The position numbers and the translations under genes were made by a program. DNA of 64,000 nucleotides from Imperialibacter sp040222815 (GTDB taxonomy: Bacteria; Bacteroidota; Bacteroidia; Cytophagales; Cyclobacteriaceae), in assembly GCF_040222815.1 (NCBI RefSeq), contig NZ_JAVKCH010000057.1:186001-250000 (forward strand), given 5' to 3'. This document shows, piece by piece, positions 1 through 10,457 of this stretch. Each line of letters starts with the position of its first letter. The first letter of the stretch is position 1. Below the pieces are notes generated by a model. That model was not told where the DNA came from. It made no database searches and saw nothing but the letters and a program-made list of their open reading frames with translations.

Positions 1-3000
1 TCCCTCTAACCGCACGGAATACTGGCCCGCCTCCTGGTAGGAATGCACCGGACTCGCTTCTTTCGAGGTATCACCATCTCCAAACGACCAGGTATAGGCC
101 ACTTCGCCCGAAATAATGCTGCTAAGATTGGAAAACGCCACCGCTTTGTCGATACACACATCCTCCATCACAAAGCTGATCAGCGGAAGAGGCGAAACAG
201 TTATTTTCGAAGAAAACTGATCTGAGCAGCCGCTTTCGGCTGCAACGGACAGCGTCACTGTGTAAATGCCTGCACTCACGTACTTGTGGGTGGGATTCAC
301 TTCCTCCGAAACAATGCCATCGCCAAATTCCCAGCGAAAGCTGACATCTGAACCGGTGGAGGTGTTGGTGAAAATAGCTGAGGCATCTAGGCAGATATTC
401 TCCACGGAGAAGCTCGCCACCGGCTGTTCATACACATCTATTTCGACTAAAAATTCTGAAACGCAATCAAAGCTTGTCGTCGCTGTCAGGCTGATGGCGT
501 AGTGCCCCGGCTCCTCGTACTTGTGAGATGGATTGATGGAGGTAGACTGGGTGCCGTCGCCAAAGTCCCACACATAGGTAAGCGTGCCTGACGACACAGA
601 GCTACTGTTTTTAAAAGTGGACGTCTCCCCAAAGCAAACATTGCCTACTTCAAAGGAAGCGACGGGTTGGGGAAACACTACCACCTGCTTGCTGAAGCTG
701 GCTTCACAATTTTTATCGCTTGTGATAGTCAGGCTGGCCTGAAAAGCGCCTGGCTCTTCGAAAGTATAACTCGGATCCTGCTCGCTGGAAGTGGCGCCGT
801 CGCCAAAGTTCCAGGCGATGTCGGCAACTGAGCCAAGAGCCAGGGTCGACAAGTTGGAGAAGTCCATGGGGGCTCCAAAACAAACATCGTCCTGCGTAAA
901 CTTCACCTCAGGAACAGCGTTGACCACGGCGGCCAGGCTCAGGGAGTCGACGCAACCTGCCTTGCTCGTCACAATCAGCTTCACCGGGTAGGTACCGTAG
1001 CTATCATAACTGTGCTTTGGCGAGGTCGACACGGAAGACGAGGCGTCGCCGAAATCCCACACCTGTGAAGCCACCGTTCCGCTGGACACGGCGGATGTAT
1101 TAACAAACTGCGAGGCCAGCCCTTCGCAGACCTCCTGCACACTGAAAGCTACATTGGGCAATGCACTCACTTCTACTTCAAAGGGCTGGGTGAAAATGGC
1201 CGCACATGTCCCGCTTTGCACCTCGGCTCTATAGAATGTGGTTGCCGTTAAGTCCGTAAAACTCTGGCTGGTAGTGGTATTGCTAATGTCTGTCCAGGCG
1301 GTTCCATCCGGCGACTCCTGCCACCGCAGCACTGCTCCCGTTTGCCTCTTCAAAAGTATCGTTCCCTCATTTGCCTCCCCACACACCAGCGAGGGGCCGC
1401 TTAGCTCCCCTTCCACCGTTGCTGGATCCACCTGCACTTTTACCTTATTGGTGATCTTTTCTTCGCATACCCCGCTTTTCACAATGGCCCGGTAGAAAGA
1501 AGTAGCCAGCAAATTCTCATAGTCAAGCGTGGTGGTGGTATTGACAACGGGTGCCCAGGGCACCTCGCCGGTGGGCGACGACTCCCAGCGAACCACCCCA
1601 CCTGTGTTGCCGGAAAGTGTTAGTTGACCTGAGTTGGTACCATAGCAAACGACCGCCGACCCATTGACCAGCCCGGCAACTGTTGCTGGCGACACTTCTA
1701 TCTCAGCCACACTTGAAGGGCTGCTGCTACAAACTCCGTTTTGCACGATCACTCTGTAATAAGTAGTCGCAGTTAAATTGTTGAAAGGCATGGAGGTGGC
1801 AGTGGAAACGATGGGCGTCCAGGGCCCGGTTGAGCTGGCGGACGACTGCCATTCTACTACCCCTCCTGTGTAGCCCGACAGCTCCAGGGTGGTGGAATTG
1901 GTGCCATTGCACACCGTGGTACCACCGCCCAGCGTGCCACCTACGCTTAGCTTGTCGATTTGGATGGTTGCCATGGAAGAATAAACGGCCGCACAGGCAC
2001 CGTTTTGCACAAGTGCCCTGAAGTAAGTGGTTTGCGCCAGGTCGCTGTAGTCCAGCGAGGTGGTCGCATTGTCGATGGTGATCCATTGGTCTACACCCGT
2101 GAGCGACCTTTCCCACCGAATCACATCGCCTGTTTCTCCTGATAAAGTCAATGTATAAACCGCATCATCGTCTTCGCAGCGAGTGGTGCCACCGGCCAGT
2201 GTGCCTCCTATTGAGGTTTCAAATATTTCTACCGTCGTGCTGTAGGTCGCCTCGCAGGTAAAACTTGAAGTAACTGTCAACTCTACGGTGTAAACACCGG
2301 CTGTTGGGTAGGTGTAAGTTGGGTTGGGGTCGGTGGAAAGCGGACTTCCGTCTCCAAAGTCCCACGAGTAGGTAACAGGCCCGCTTGTGATAGTGGAAAG
2401 ATTGGTGAAGGCGGTGGCCGTGCCCAGGCAGGTGTCGTTTACTTCAAAATTAGCTACCGGGTTGGGCCGCACATTGATGGTTTGGGTGATCACATCCACA
2501 CAATTGTTGACAGATGTAGCCTCCAATGTGACCTCGAAAGTACCCGGACTAGCATAGTCATAAGTAGGATTCGCATCGGTCGACTGGTTGCCATCCCCAA
2601 AAGACCAAAGATAGGTAGCAGCATCGGTGCTTGTATTGGTAAAGCTGGCCGTCTGCTCAAAACAATGATCGCTGAAGGTGAAGCTGGCCGCAGGTTGTGC
2701 AAACACTTCCACCTGTTGGGTGATCAAATCGGTGCAGCCGCCAGCGACTGAGGTCACCAGCAGGCTCACGTCATAAACCCCGGCAGAAGCAAAAGTGTGG
2801 GTGGGATTGATCTGGCTGGAGGTGGGGGAGCCATCGTCAAAATCCCAGGTGTAGGTGACATTTCCAGAAGCAATCGATGAGTTGTTGGTGAAAACGATGC
2901 TTTCGCCCAGGCATACATCTCCGGGGAAGGTGAAGTCTGCCACCGGGTCGGGGTAGATGGTGATGGACTTGCTCAGGCTGCTTTCGCAGGCATTGTTGGT

Positions 3001-3537
3001 GGTAGCAGTAAGGGTAACCGTGTAGGTGCCTGCTGCGGCATAGTCGTGCGTGGGGTTGATGGACGTAGCGGAGTTGACGATGGTGCCATCGCCGAAGTCC
3101 CACTCAAAGTCGGTGATGGTGGAGCCGCCCCCTATGGAGGTAAGGTCAGTAAACGACTGGGTGGTGGACACACAGCGGTCGGCGGCAGTGGCCGTAAAAT
3201 TGACCGTGGCAGTGGGGTAAACCGTGACGGTTGTAGAGAAGTCGTCCTGGTCGCCGTTGCTGTCCATCACCCACAGCCTCACCACAAAATCACCCGCAGA
3301 GGCATACACATGGCGGGGGCTGGGCACGGTGGAGCTTTGCCCATCGCCGAAGTCCCAGGAGTAGAAGGTGATGCTGCCCGACAGCGTGGTGGAGCCGTTC
3401 ACAAAAACGGTCTCCTGCCCTTTGCAGACCGGGGCGGCAGTGAAGGTGGCAGTGGGCACTGCCTGGGCCGCATACAAGCCGCCTGCCAGGAAAACCAAAG
3501 TAAGAAGCGCTTTTTTATAGGTTAGGTCAATGAGCAT
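1..3537 (-). CDS. PKD / Ig-like repeat giant surface protein (3' part missing)
   Basis: The frame is open from an ATG at 3537 down to base 1, so 1,179 codons are visible and the C-terminus lies outside the window. The start is followed by a signal peptide (charged KK, then a hydrophobic run ending near AAQA at about residue 25). At least ten PKD domains are visible, each marked by a W-(D/N/S/E)-F-G-D-G type motif and a downstream H-x-Y/F-x-x-x-G core. Between the fifth and sixth PKD domains lie four near-identical Ig-like repeats of about 75 residues (GGTL...W...YFRA.VQNG.C). PKD chains of this kind are extracellular stalks or adhesins in Bacteroidota, and such proteins usually end in a T9SS sorting domain, which cannot be checked here. 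It follows the 2,268-residue PKD protein on the same strand after 113 bp, so the two are probably co-regulated. Function is inferred from domains only. Confidence 0.9.
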   Translation of the reverse strand, partial: MLIDLTYKKALLTLVFLAGGLYAAQAVPTATFTAAPVCKGQETVFVNGSTTLSGSITFYSWDFGDGQSSTVPSPRHVYASAGDFVVRLWVMDSNGDQDDFSTTVTVYPTATVNFTATAADRCVSTTQSFTDLTSIGGGSTITDFEWDFGDGTIVNSATSINPTHDYAAAGTYTVTLTATTNNACESSLSKSITIYPDPVADFTFPGDVCLGESIVFTNNSSIASGNVTYTWDFDDGSPTSSQINPTHTFASAGVYDVSLLVTSVAGGCTDLITQQVEVFAQPAASFTFSDHCFEQTASFTNTSTDAATYLWSFGDGNQSTDANPTYDYASPGTFEVTLEATSVNNCVDVITQTINVRPNPVANFEVNDTCLGTATAFTNLSTITSGPVTYSWDFGDGSPLSTDPNPTYTYPTAGVYTVELTVTSSFTCEATYSTTVEIFETSIGGTLAGGTTRCEDDDAVYTLTLSGETGDVIRWERSLTGVDQWITIDNATTSLDYSDLAQTTYFRALVQNGACAAVYSSMATIQIDKLSVGGTLGGGTTVCNGTNSTTLELSGYTGGVVEWQSSASSTGPWTPIVSTATSMPFNNLTATTYYRVIVQNGVCSSSPSSVAEIEVSPATVAGLVNGSAVVCYGTNSGQLTLSGNTGGVVRWESSPTGEVPWAPVVNTTTTLDYENLLATSFYRAIVKSGVCEEKITNKVKVQVDPATVEGELSGPSLVCGEANEGTILLKRQTGAVLRWQESPDGTAWTDISNTTTSQSFTDLTATTFYRAEVQSGTCAAIFTQPFEVEVSALPNVAFSVQEVCEGLASQFVNTSAVSSGTVASQVWDFGDASSSVSTSPKHSYDSYGTYPVKLIVTSKAGCVDSLSLAAVVNAVPEVKFTQDDVCFGAPMDFSNLSTLALGSVADIAWNFGDGATSSEQDPSYTFEEPGAFQASLTITSDKNCEASFSKQVVVFPQPVASFEVGNVCFGETSTFKNSSSVSSGTLTYVWDFGDGTQSTSINPSHKYEEPGHYAISLTATTSFDCVSEFLVEIDVYEQPVASFSVENICLDASAIFTNTSTGSDVSFRWEFGDGIVSEEVNPTHKYVSAGIYTVTLSVAAESGCSDQFSSKITVSPLPLISFVMEDVCIDKAVAFSNLSSIISGEVAYTWSFGDGDTSKEASPVHSYQEAGQYSVRLEG

Positions 3538-3580
3538 AAGGTCGTAGGTTGAGGTGGCTTTTCTGTCCCTCTCCCCTGCC

Positions 3581-3601
3581 CCCTCTCCCGGTGGGAGAGG
3601 G
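3581..3601. repeat. Perfect 9-bp inverted repeat between the two PKD giants
   Basis: CCCTCTCCC and GGGAGAGGG flank a 3-base loop. It sits in the 113-bp gap between two same-strand genes. It has no clean T-run on the minus strand, so it may be a REP-like dispersed palindrome rather than an intrinsic terminator, although it could still attenuate read-through or protect the upstream mRNA end. Confidence 0.55.
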
Positions 3602-3650
3602 AGAAGTAAAAGGAGGCTGCCTTAGTTGTATTTAGTTCATTTTTTGTTGG

Positions 3651-6600
3651 TTAATATGTCTTCACAAATCTGATCGTTTTCGAAATCCTTCCAGCCTGTA
3701 TGGCCATGATGTAGGTGCCAGGCACCATCCCGTGCATATTGAACTCAATGAGCTCCTCTATTCCGACGAATTCGTACTCTGCTATTTTGAGCCCGCTTAG
3801 GTTGAATACTTGTACCAGTACCGGTGCTTCATCGCTCAGCTCCAGGTCAATTTTTACCACGTCTTCGGCCGGGTTGGGGTAGAGGTTGCTTCGGTAAAGC
3901 TCCAGCAGCCTCGCCTTGTCGGTAGCCGGTGCCGATGGCCTGAACTCCAACACCCTCAGCAGCTTCTCCTCCGTATCGGAGCACACCCCATTCGACACGG
4001 TCAGGCTCACCGTGTAGTCTGCTGGCCGGTAATAGATATAAGAAGGGTTGGCCCTCACCGACGAAAACCCATCGCCGAAATTCCATTTGAAGGAGAGGGG
4101 TGTGGGCTCGGGTTCGGTCAGCTGCACAAAATGTACCTCTTCATCCACAGCCACTTCACTTGGTATCAGGAAGCTGGCCTTTATTTTTTGGGTGGTTTCC
4201 TTCACCTCCACCACGTCGGTTTCGGTGCAGCCATCATCTGCTGTCACCTGCAGGTAATAGGTGCCGGGGTCAGTTGGGTACACCACCTTATTCGTAGAGG
4301 TATAACCGGTATTGGACGTCCAGAAATAGCCTACATCGTCGACACCGGCATCCAGGAAGAATTCTTCGGGGGAGCAGATTAAAGCCTCGGCGGCCAGGTT
4401 GAGGCCAAGGGTTGGTTTGACTGTAACGTTGATTTTGTCGCTGCTTTCACACCCAAACTCGTTGGTTACCGTGACAGTATAGGAACCAGTTGCTCCTACC
4501 GACTTCAATCGATTGGTTGACAAATCATTCCAGAGATATCCGGCCTGCGCACCCGCATCCACCTCAACCGTTTCGCCATAGCAAAGCACTACATCCGGCC
4601 CCAGGTCAACTATAGGTTTGGGCCTGATAACTACGCTGGTGGTATCTGCATTCACGCAGCCATTGCGGTCTGAAATTTTGAACCAGTAGGTATCACTTTC
4701 TGTAATCTTTATGCTTTTTCCGGTGCTGCCTGTTGACCATAAGAACTCACTCCTGATATTATCTACCCCGAGAAGCAGGCTTTCGCACGCTTCATATTCA
4801 TCGGCGAACGCCAGGGTGGGAAGCTCATTGACCGTGACTTTAATCTCTTCATAGAAAGTGCAGCCTTTTGGGCTGGTGAGTGTGACACCGTAAGTGCCCG
4901 AGGAAGTGACAGCAAGCAGAGGGTCGGTGGAGCCATTGCTCCATTTATAGCTACTGGCTATGTCTGACGAGGCGTCAAGTGTTAGAGGCTCTCCCTTACA
5001 CAATACTATATCGTCGCCCAGTGAGATCACAGGCCTGGGGTAAACGATCAGGTTGACGGTGTCCCTGTGAATGCACAGGTCATTGCTGATGGTTTCCACC
5101 CAGTAGGTGCCGGTCTTGCTGGCGGTTATTGTGGGAGTCGTTTGCCCCGTCGACCACAAATAGCTGGCGGCACTGACCCCCGGATCAAGCACTTCTTCTC
5201 CGCAGGCCTCCCGGTCTTCGCCCAGGTCTGGCAGCTCCGATTCAAGCAGGGTTACCTCAACGGCACCAGACACGGCACAGCCATTCGTGTTTGTGACCCG
5301 AACGGTGTAAGCGCCACTTTGGGTGGCTAAATACGTTCGGTTGGAAGAGTTATTTTGCCATTTATAGGTGCTGCCAGGGTTACCAGCATCCAGCAAGTAA
5401 GTGGACTCACATGTTTCGATAGAAGCGGGAAGATCAAACGATGGCCCCTCGTTAACGACTATTTCCTTGGTTTGAGTTCTTTCGCATGACGCCCCGGTAG
5501 AGGCAGTCAATGTGACGAAATAGCGTCCCTTTGTTTCGTAGCTATTTGTGGGCTGAAAAGCTTCAGAACTATTGCCATCGCCAAAGTCCCACAGGTAAGA
5601 GACCTCGCTCAGGTTGCCTGCATAAGCAGTCGTGTTGGTGAATGCCAGTTCCTCCTCCTCACAAACGTTTTTGAACACAAAGTTAGGCTTGGGAGAAGGT
5701 TGCACCGAAACCAGCTTGCTCACTTCGGTTTTGCAACCGGCTGCATTGGTGGCTACCAACGTGACCTCATAGGTGTTGGCCACGCTGAAGATCTTGTTAG
5801 GAGCAGGGTTGGCCGATTGGGTTCCATCGCCAAACGACCAAAGGTAGTTCAAAGTGCCGGTGTCGTTGGATAATACAGGCTCAAAGCTGATGGCATCACC
5901 CTCACACTGACCAGTAAAAGTGATGTTTACTTCGGGTGACTCGAGGAACGTCACGAGGATATTGTCTTCGACCCAACAGTTGCCTACACTTACCCGAACG
6001 GTGTAAGTGCCATTTTGGGTAACGCTAATGCTTTGGCTGGTCTGGCCTGTCGACCATAGGAATTGGGCACCCGGGTTTTTCGCATTAAGTGTAACCACCT
6101 TCCCTGCGCAAGCTGTAATGTCTCCGCCCAACTCCACAGAAGGCAGTGGAGATACAGTGATAAACACCTCGTCTGAGTCGGTACAACCATTTTGATCCAC
6201 AAAAGAAATGCTATATAAGCCGGTGGTGGCAACATTGATCTTTCTGGTGGTTTCCCCTGTTGACCAGGCGTAGGTGCCATTAGGGAAAGCCCCTGCATCA
6301 AGGGTCACAGGGCCGCAAACTTCCCTGTCTAAGCCCAAATCAATTTGAACGGGGCTGTTGAGAGTCACAGTTGTTTCGTCGGTTAACAGGCAACCATTTG
6401 GGGTCGTCACTTCAATGCCTATGGCCATGTTTGAGGTTACGACATAGGTTTGGTCGGTACCAAGTGTACTTCCTGAGCCGACATCGTACCATCTGTAGGT
6501 AGCGCCAGGACTGCCAGCGTCAAGAACAAGCTGGTTGCCGCAGGTAACAGAAGTGGCAGCCAGGTCGAGGTCAGGCGCTGAATAGATTTCGATTGGCTTC

Positions 6601-9600
6601 AAAAATTCTTCCGTGCACTTTCCAGAAGTAACTTTAAGCGTTACATCAAACACACCGGCTTCGTCGAAGGCGTGGAAAGGGCTTTCTTCTGTGGAGGTGG
6701 TGCCATCGCCAAAAGCCCAAAGATAAGTAACAGGAGAAGCGGTGGTTGTTGAGGTGTTGGTAAATGTGACAGAAGTTCCCTGACACGCATTTTCTGCATC
6801 AAAAGATACCACAGGAGGTGCGTCGACAACTACGTCTTTAGTGAAGGTATTGGCGCACCCGTTTTGGGTTTGTATTTCAAGTTCCACGGCATAGGTTCCG
6901 GCCGTAGGGAAGGCAATCGTGGGATTGGCGGTGTCGGCCGTTTCGCCATTACCGAAATCCCAATAGCGTGCAAAAATGGGATCGCTTGCGGTCATCGAGA
7001 ATGAAATATCTGTGAACGAAACCTCTTCTCCTTCGCAAACCTGCAGGGCGCTGGTCAAAAAGCCGGCTTCGGGTGATGGCAGCAGGCCAACTGAAACAAC
7101 ATCTGACACCGAGCAGGTGCCTGCTTCCACCGTCAGCTGGTACTGCCCCGCTTCAGTTACTTCCAGAGTGGCATCGTAGCCCAATTCTTCACCCGAGACT
7201 ATGTTAGTCCACACGTAGGAGTCGCCGCTAATATTGGAGGCAAGCGTGACTGTTTCGCCCTGACAAACAAGGACATCGCCTCCCAGGTCGAGCACGGGCA
7301 CCTCGTTGATCGTGATGCTCACGTTGTCTGAATAGGAGCAGAAAGGTGTCATGGTACCACTGTTCGGAGAGTAGGTAACCGTCACGGTGTAGTTACCCGA
7401 TTCGGTGACCAGCAGGCTGGATCCTGTTTCAAATAACGGGCTGCCATCTTTGGCCCACTCGTACTGCAGCACGCCGGTGAAGGGCGCTGAAGTCGGCGTT
7501 GCATCCAGCACAGTACTTTCACACACGGTTCGGTCGGCGCCAAGGTCTCCTGGGTCGACGATATATACCGGTATGGAGAAAGAGGCCTCGCAATTCTGCG
7601 GGTTGACTGTGGTCAATACGGCCTTATAAACACCGGATTCATACACATCGAGGGTGGCGCCTGTGGACAGTTGCTGGCCCAGCGCATTGTACCAGGTAAA
7701 GGAAGTGCCCGGTGGTATATAATTAGCAGGATCGATCGATGGATCAATAGTGAAGGCGCCGGAGCAACTCAGACCCAAGGGGCCAATATTGAAGAATGGC
7801 CTTTGAAAGATTTCTACGGTTTTCTCCGCAGAGGCTACACAGCTGTAGGCATTGTTAGCAGCGATATTGGGGGCGGAAGTATTTGCGGCGGTGAGCTTTA
7901 CCGTATAACTCCCATAGGCAGCATACTGATGCTCCGGATTTTGTTGATTTGACGAGCCGCTGTCACCGAAGTCCCAGACGTAGGACGAAATGGCATCCGT
8001 TTGCACGCTGGAGGCATCGAAAAACTCGACCGGAAGGCCATCGCACACATCGTTGAAAACAAAATCGACGTCGGGAACAGCATGAACGGTGAGGTACCCG
8101 TCGACGATGTTGGTGCAAAGCTTGTCCGAGATTCGGGTAAGGGAAATGGTGTGCGCCCTGGGGTTTGCGAAGGAGTGGGTCGGAGCAGCAAGCGCAGATC
8201 CACTTTCGTCTCCAAAGTTCCAGGTGTAAGTGTCAATGGTGCCTGCCGCAATGTCAGAATTATTGACAAAATCCACCTCCACATCCGTGCAAATATCATT
8301 GATGGCCAACTCGTCGAATTCCATATGAAAATCGCCGATGGGGGCAGGGTGGATGATCAACGGTATTGTATCTGAGAAAACACACCCGTACGGTACAGAG
8401 GTAGCTTCCAGCGATACCCGATAATTGTCAGCCGAATACAGGTACTCGTGGATTGGTTCAGACTCTTCGCTAAGGTCAGACTCATCCGAAAAATCCCAAA
8501 GGTAGGTAAGTGGTGTGTCGTCGCCAATTTCGCTATCGTTGGCCAAAAGAATATCAACCCCCTCACAGACCCCCTGGGCTACTCCATTTATCTCATTTCC
8601 TTCAACGATAAAGCGGAAAGCTGGCACTGGCCTCGGATCCACCTTGATGACTCTTGTAAGACTGTCCGTACATCCAAAACCTGGGACTGTTGCAATCAGC
8701 TTTACTGCCATTTCACCGTAGCTGTTGTATGTGTATGTAGTATCAAAAGGGGTAACAATTTTATAACCATTGCCAAAATCCCACTGATAAAACATGTCAA
8801 TAGCTGGGCTTAAGATTTCAGTACCGTCGAAGTTTTGGTAGTAGCTTTTATTTGTAAACCCTATTTTTTCCAATTGGCATGCTTGCCCGGTTGCAGTGCC
8901 CGAAAGATCCACAAAATCAAAGTCAGGAATAGGCAATGCATTCACTCTTACCGTTTTCGAAAAAACAGTACTGCTGCAACCAAATCTATTTTCTGTTATC
9001 AAGGTTACCGCAAACTTTCCTGTGTCAGAAAAAACATGGGTTGGTTCCTCAAGCGTGCTGGTAATGTCGTTATCCTTGAAGTCCCAATACCATGCAACAA
9101 GGTCGAAGTCGGCACCTGATCCGACGGGTAGAGACTGTTTTATAAATTGCATCGTTGCACCATAACACGATTGACCGTTTTCCGGTGAGTGGGAGAAGTC
9201 AGCTATTGGCAGGGGTAAAACGTCAATTGTATATTCAATTTCTCGCTCGCAGCCCCTATTGTTTCGTTCAAAAAGGGTGATTTTTGCGCCATCGGTTGTC
9301 GGGTTTGTCAGATCAAAAATGTAAGTGTCTACGGAGGAGGATGGTATTACTACTCCATTGACGATCCAGTGATGGTAGTCTGCGGTTGAACTTAAATCTA
9401 ATTCCCCGCCATAGCAGACCTTAATTGTGGTATTGCCTTCCTGAATTTGGGCGGATTCATTGTTTGAGATTGGGACTGCTTTAGGTTTATGGTCGTTGTC
9501 ACAAGTTTCTGCAACAACGATAAGGTTTGTCGAATTTGCTTCAAATTTAACGTCGCTATTCGTAATGCTGCTTGAGCCGGATGGTACGACCGCATCAAGC

Positions 9601-10457
9601 ATAAGCCAAGATGATCCGTTGTCGCTCGAGGTATAAACGGCCAATGCCGAACTTCCTAGTGAGTTCATCTCTTCAGTACCACTGAAAAAGTTGAATGTCA
9701 TATTGTCAAAAATGCCTGCTTCCTCTCCAAACGTTATTTCAAAATATTTGAGAATGGTGGCATCATTTGCCACATCAAATCTTTTTATACCTGCCGGTAT
9801 ATGATGCCTTGTCACAACGGATGCGCCCATTCCATCTGAGCCAATGTCTACTATAAGCCCCATTCCGGCGATATTAAGATTTTCAGTATCAGTTGTTATT
9901 GCGGGAACCTTAGTACTAACGAAGCCGATACCAGTAAACCTCGAAGCAAGAGATTCGCCTGCAAGTGCTCCACCGTACTTAAGATAGACCTGACTGCTTG
10001 CCAGACTTATTTTGCCTGAACTGAATGTTAACTTTTGCCCGAAAAGAACATTTTTCTTAAACGGCAGGATAAATGACCCACCAGGTTTCGAAAGGACAAA
10101 GTTTGAAAGGTATGTTGTGTCGGCAGAATTGACTGTAAGTGTCTGATCTCCTGTTCCAGTTAGATACTGAGTTCCCGGATTGGCCGGTTTAGCTATCAAA
10201 GTTGTTACGCCATTGTTGCTAATATTTCCATTTACAATCAGTGTCCCGGCCAATATAATCTTGCCATCACCATCTGTCGAGTTGTCTGTATAGTTGCCTG
10301 GAATGAAAAATATTGCGTCTGTGTGTATATCTATTGGAATATTTCGGTTGCTCGCAGAAATCTGGCCTCGACTGCTGTGATAAAACAGAAGCGTCATCAA
10401 CAGTAGTCCCAGGTGGAGCCATTTGATGGACGGCGATATGTTGCGAAAGATTCTCAT
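3651..10457 (-). CDS. Giant PKD / Ig-like adhesin with T9SS C-terminal sorting domain
   Basis: This 2,268-residue secreted protein begins with a signal peptide (MRIFRN..., hydrophobic stretch to about residue 32). A G8-type beta-rich N-terminal region of about 330 residues follows. The rest is a mosaic of roughly ten PKD domains (WDFGDG-like motifs) and about nine shorter Ig-like modules with a Y/F-x-W-S-T-G core. The last 75 residues form a type A T9SS sorting domain: YPNPAEDVV, an LSG turn, a PGTYI strand and a final KTIRFVKTY. It should therefore cross the outer membrane by the type IX system and be anchored or released at the surface. The chosen ATG overlaps the stop of the upstream gene as ATGA, which suggests translational coupling. 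An in-frame ATG at 10469 would add four residues (MGSE). Ligand and exact role are unknown; adhesion or gliding is an inference. Confidence 0.93.
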   Translation of the reverse strand: MRIFRNISPSIKWLHLGLLLMTLLFYHSSRGQISASNRNIPIDIHTDAIFFIPGNYTDNSTDGDGKIILAGTLIVNGNISNNGVTTLIAKPANPGTQYLTGTGDQTLTVNSADTTYLSNFVLSKPGGSFILPFKKNVLFGQKLTFSSGKISLASSQVYLKYGGALAGESLASRFTGIGFVSTKVPAITTDTENLNIAGMGLIVDIGSDGMGASVVTRHHIPAGIKRFDVANDATILKYFEITFGEEAGIFDNMTFNFFSGTEEMNSLGSSALAVYTSSDNGSSWLMLDAVVPSGSSSITNSDVKFEANSTNLIVVAETCDNDHKPKAVPISNNESAQIQEGNTTIKVCYGGELDLSSTADYHHWIVNGVVIPSSSVDTYIFDLTNPTTDGAKITLFERNNRGCEREIEYTIDVLPLPIADFSHSPENGQSCYGATMQFIKQSLPVGSGADFDLVAWYWDFKDNDITSTLEEPTHVFSDTGKFAVTLITENRFGCSSTVFSKTVRVNALPIPDFDFVDLSGTATGQACQLEKIGFTNKSYYQNFDGTEILSPAIDMFYQWDFGNGYKIVTPFDTTYTYNSYGEMAVKLIATVPGFGCTDSLTRVIKVDPRPVPAFRFIVEGNEINGVAQGVCEGVDILLANDSEIGDDTPLTYLWDFSDESDLSEESEPIHEYLYSADNYRVSLEATSVPYGCVFSDTIPLIIHPAPIGDFHMEFDELAINDICTDVEVDFVNNSDIAAGTIDTYTWNFGDESGSALAAPTHSFANPRAHTISLTRISDKLCTNIVDGYLTVHAVPDVDFVFNDVCDGLPVEFFDASSVQTDAISSYVWDFGDSGSSNQQNPEHQYAAYGSYTVKLTAANTSAPNIAANNAYSCVASAEKTVEIFQRPFFNIGPLGLSCSGAFTIDPSIDPANYIPPGTSFTWYNALGQQLSTGATLDVYESGVYKAVLTTVNPQNCEASFSIPVYIVDPGDLGADRTVCESTVLDATPTSAPFTGVLQYEWAKDGSPLFETGSSLLVTESGNYTVTVTYSPNSGTMTPFCSYSDNVSITINEVPVLDLGGDVLVCQGETVTLASNISGDSYVWTNIVSGEELGYDATLEVTEAGQYQLTVEAGTCSVSDVVSVGLLPSPEAGFLTSALQVCEGEEVSFTDISFSMTASDPIFARYWDFGNGETADTANPTIAFPTAGTYAVELEIQTQNGCANTFTKDVVVDAPPVVSFDAENACQGTSVTFTNTSTTTASPVTYLWAFGDGTTSTEESPFHAFDEAGVFDVTLKVTSGKCTEEFLKPIEIYSAPDLDLAATSVTCGNQLVLDAGSPGATYRWYDVGSGSTLGTDQTYVVTSNMAIGIEVTTPNGCLLTDETTVTLNSPVQIDLGLDREVCGPVTLDAGAFPNGTYAWSTGETTRKINVATTGLYSISFVDQNGCTDSDEVFITVSPLPSVELGGDITACAGKVVTLNAKNPGAQFLWSTGQTSQSISVTQNGTYTVRVSVGNCWVEDNILVTFLESPEVNITFTGQCEGDAISFEPVLSNDTGTLNYLWSFGDGTQSANPAPNKIFSVANTYEVTLVATNAAGCKTEVSKLVSVQPSPKPNFVFKNVCEEEELAFTNTTAYAGNLSEVSYLWDFGDGNSSEAFQPTNSYETKGRYFVTLTASTGASCERTQTKEIVVNEGPSFDLPASIETCESTYLLDAGNPGSTYKWQNNSSNRTYLATQSGAYTVRVTNTNGCAVSGAVEVTLLESELPDLGEDREACGEEVLDPGVSAASYLWSTGQTTPTITASKTGTYWVETISNDLCIHRDTVNLIVYPRPVISLGDDIVLCKGEPLTLDASSDIASSYKWSNGSTDPLLAVTSSGTYGVTLTSPKGCTFYEEIKVTVNELPTLAFADEYEACESLLLGVDNIRSEFLWSTGSTGKSIKITESDTYWFKISDRNGCVNADTTSVVIRPKPIVDLGPDVVLCYGETVEVDAGAQAGYLWNDLSTNRLKSVGATGSYTVTVTNEFGCESSDKINVTVKPTLGLNLAAEALICSPEEFFLDAGVDDVGYFWTSNTGYTSTNKVVYPTDPGTYYLQVTADDGCTETDVVEVKETTQKIKASFLIPSEVAVDEEVHFVQLTEPEPTPLSFKWNFGDGFSSVRANPSYIYYRPADYTVSLTVSNGVCSDTEEKLLRVLEFRPSAPATDKARLLELYRSNLYPNPAEDVVKIDLELSDEAPVLVQVFNLSGLKIAEYEFVGIEELIEFNMHGMVPGTYIMAIQAGRISKTIRFVKTY

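Noticed and set aside
3046..3525. Plus-strand reading frame of 159 codons inside the first PKD gene
   Set aside because: It is the complement of WDFGDG-rich coding sequence, and its glycine/valine-rich product has no family features.
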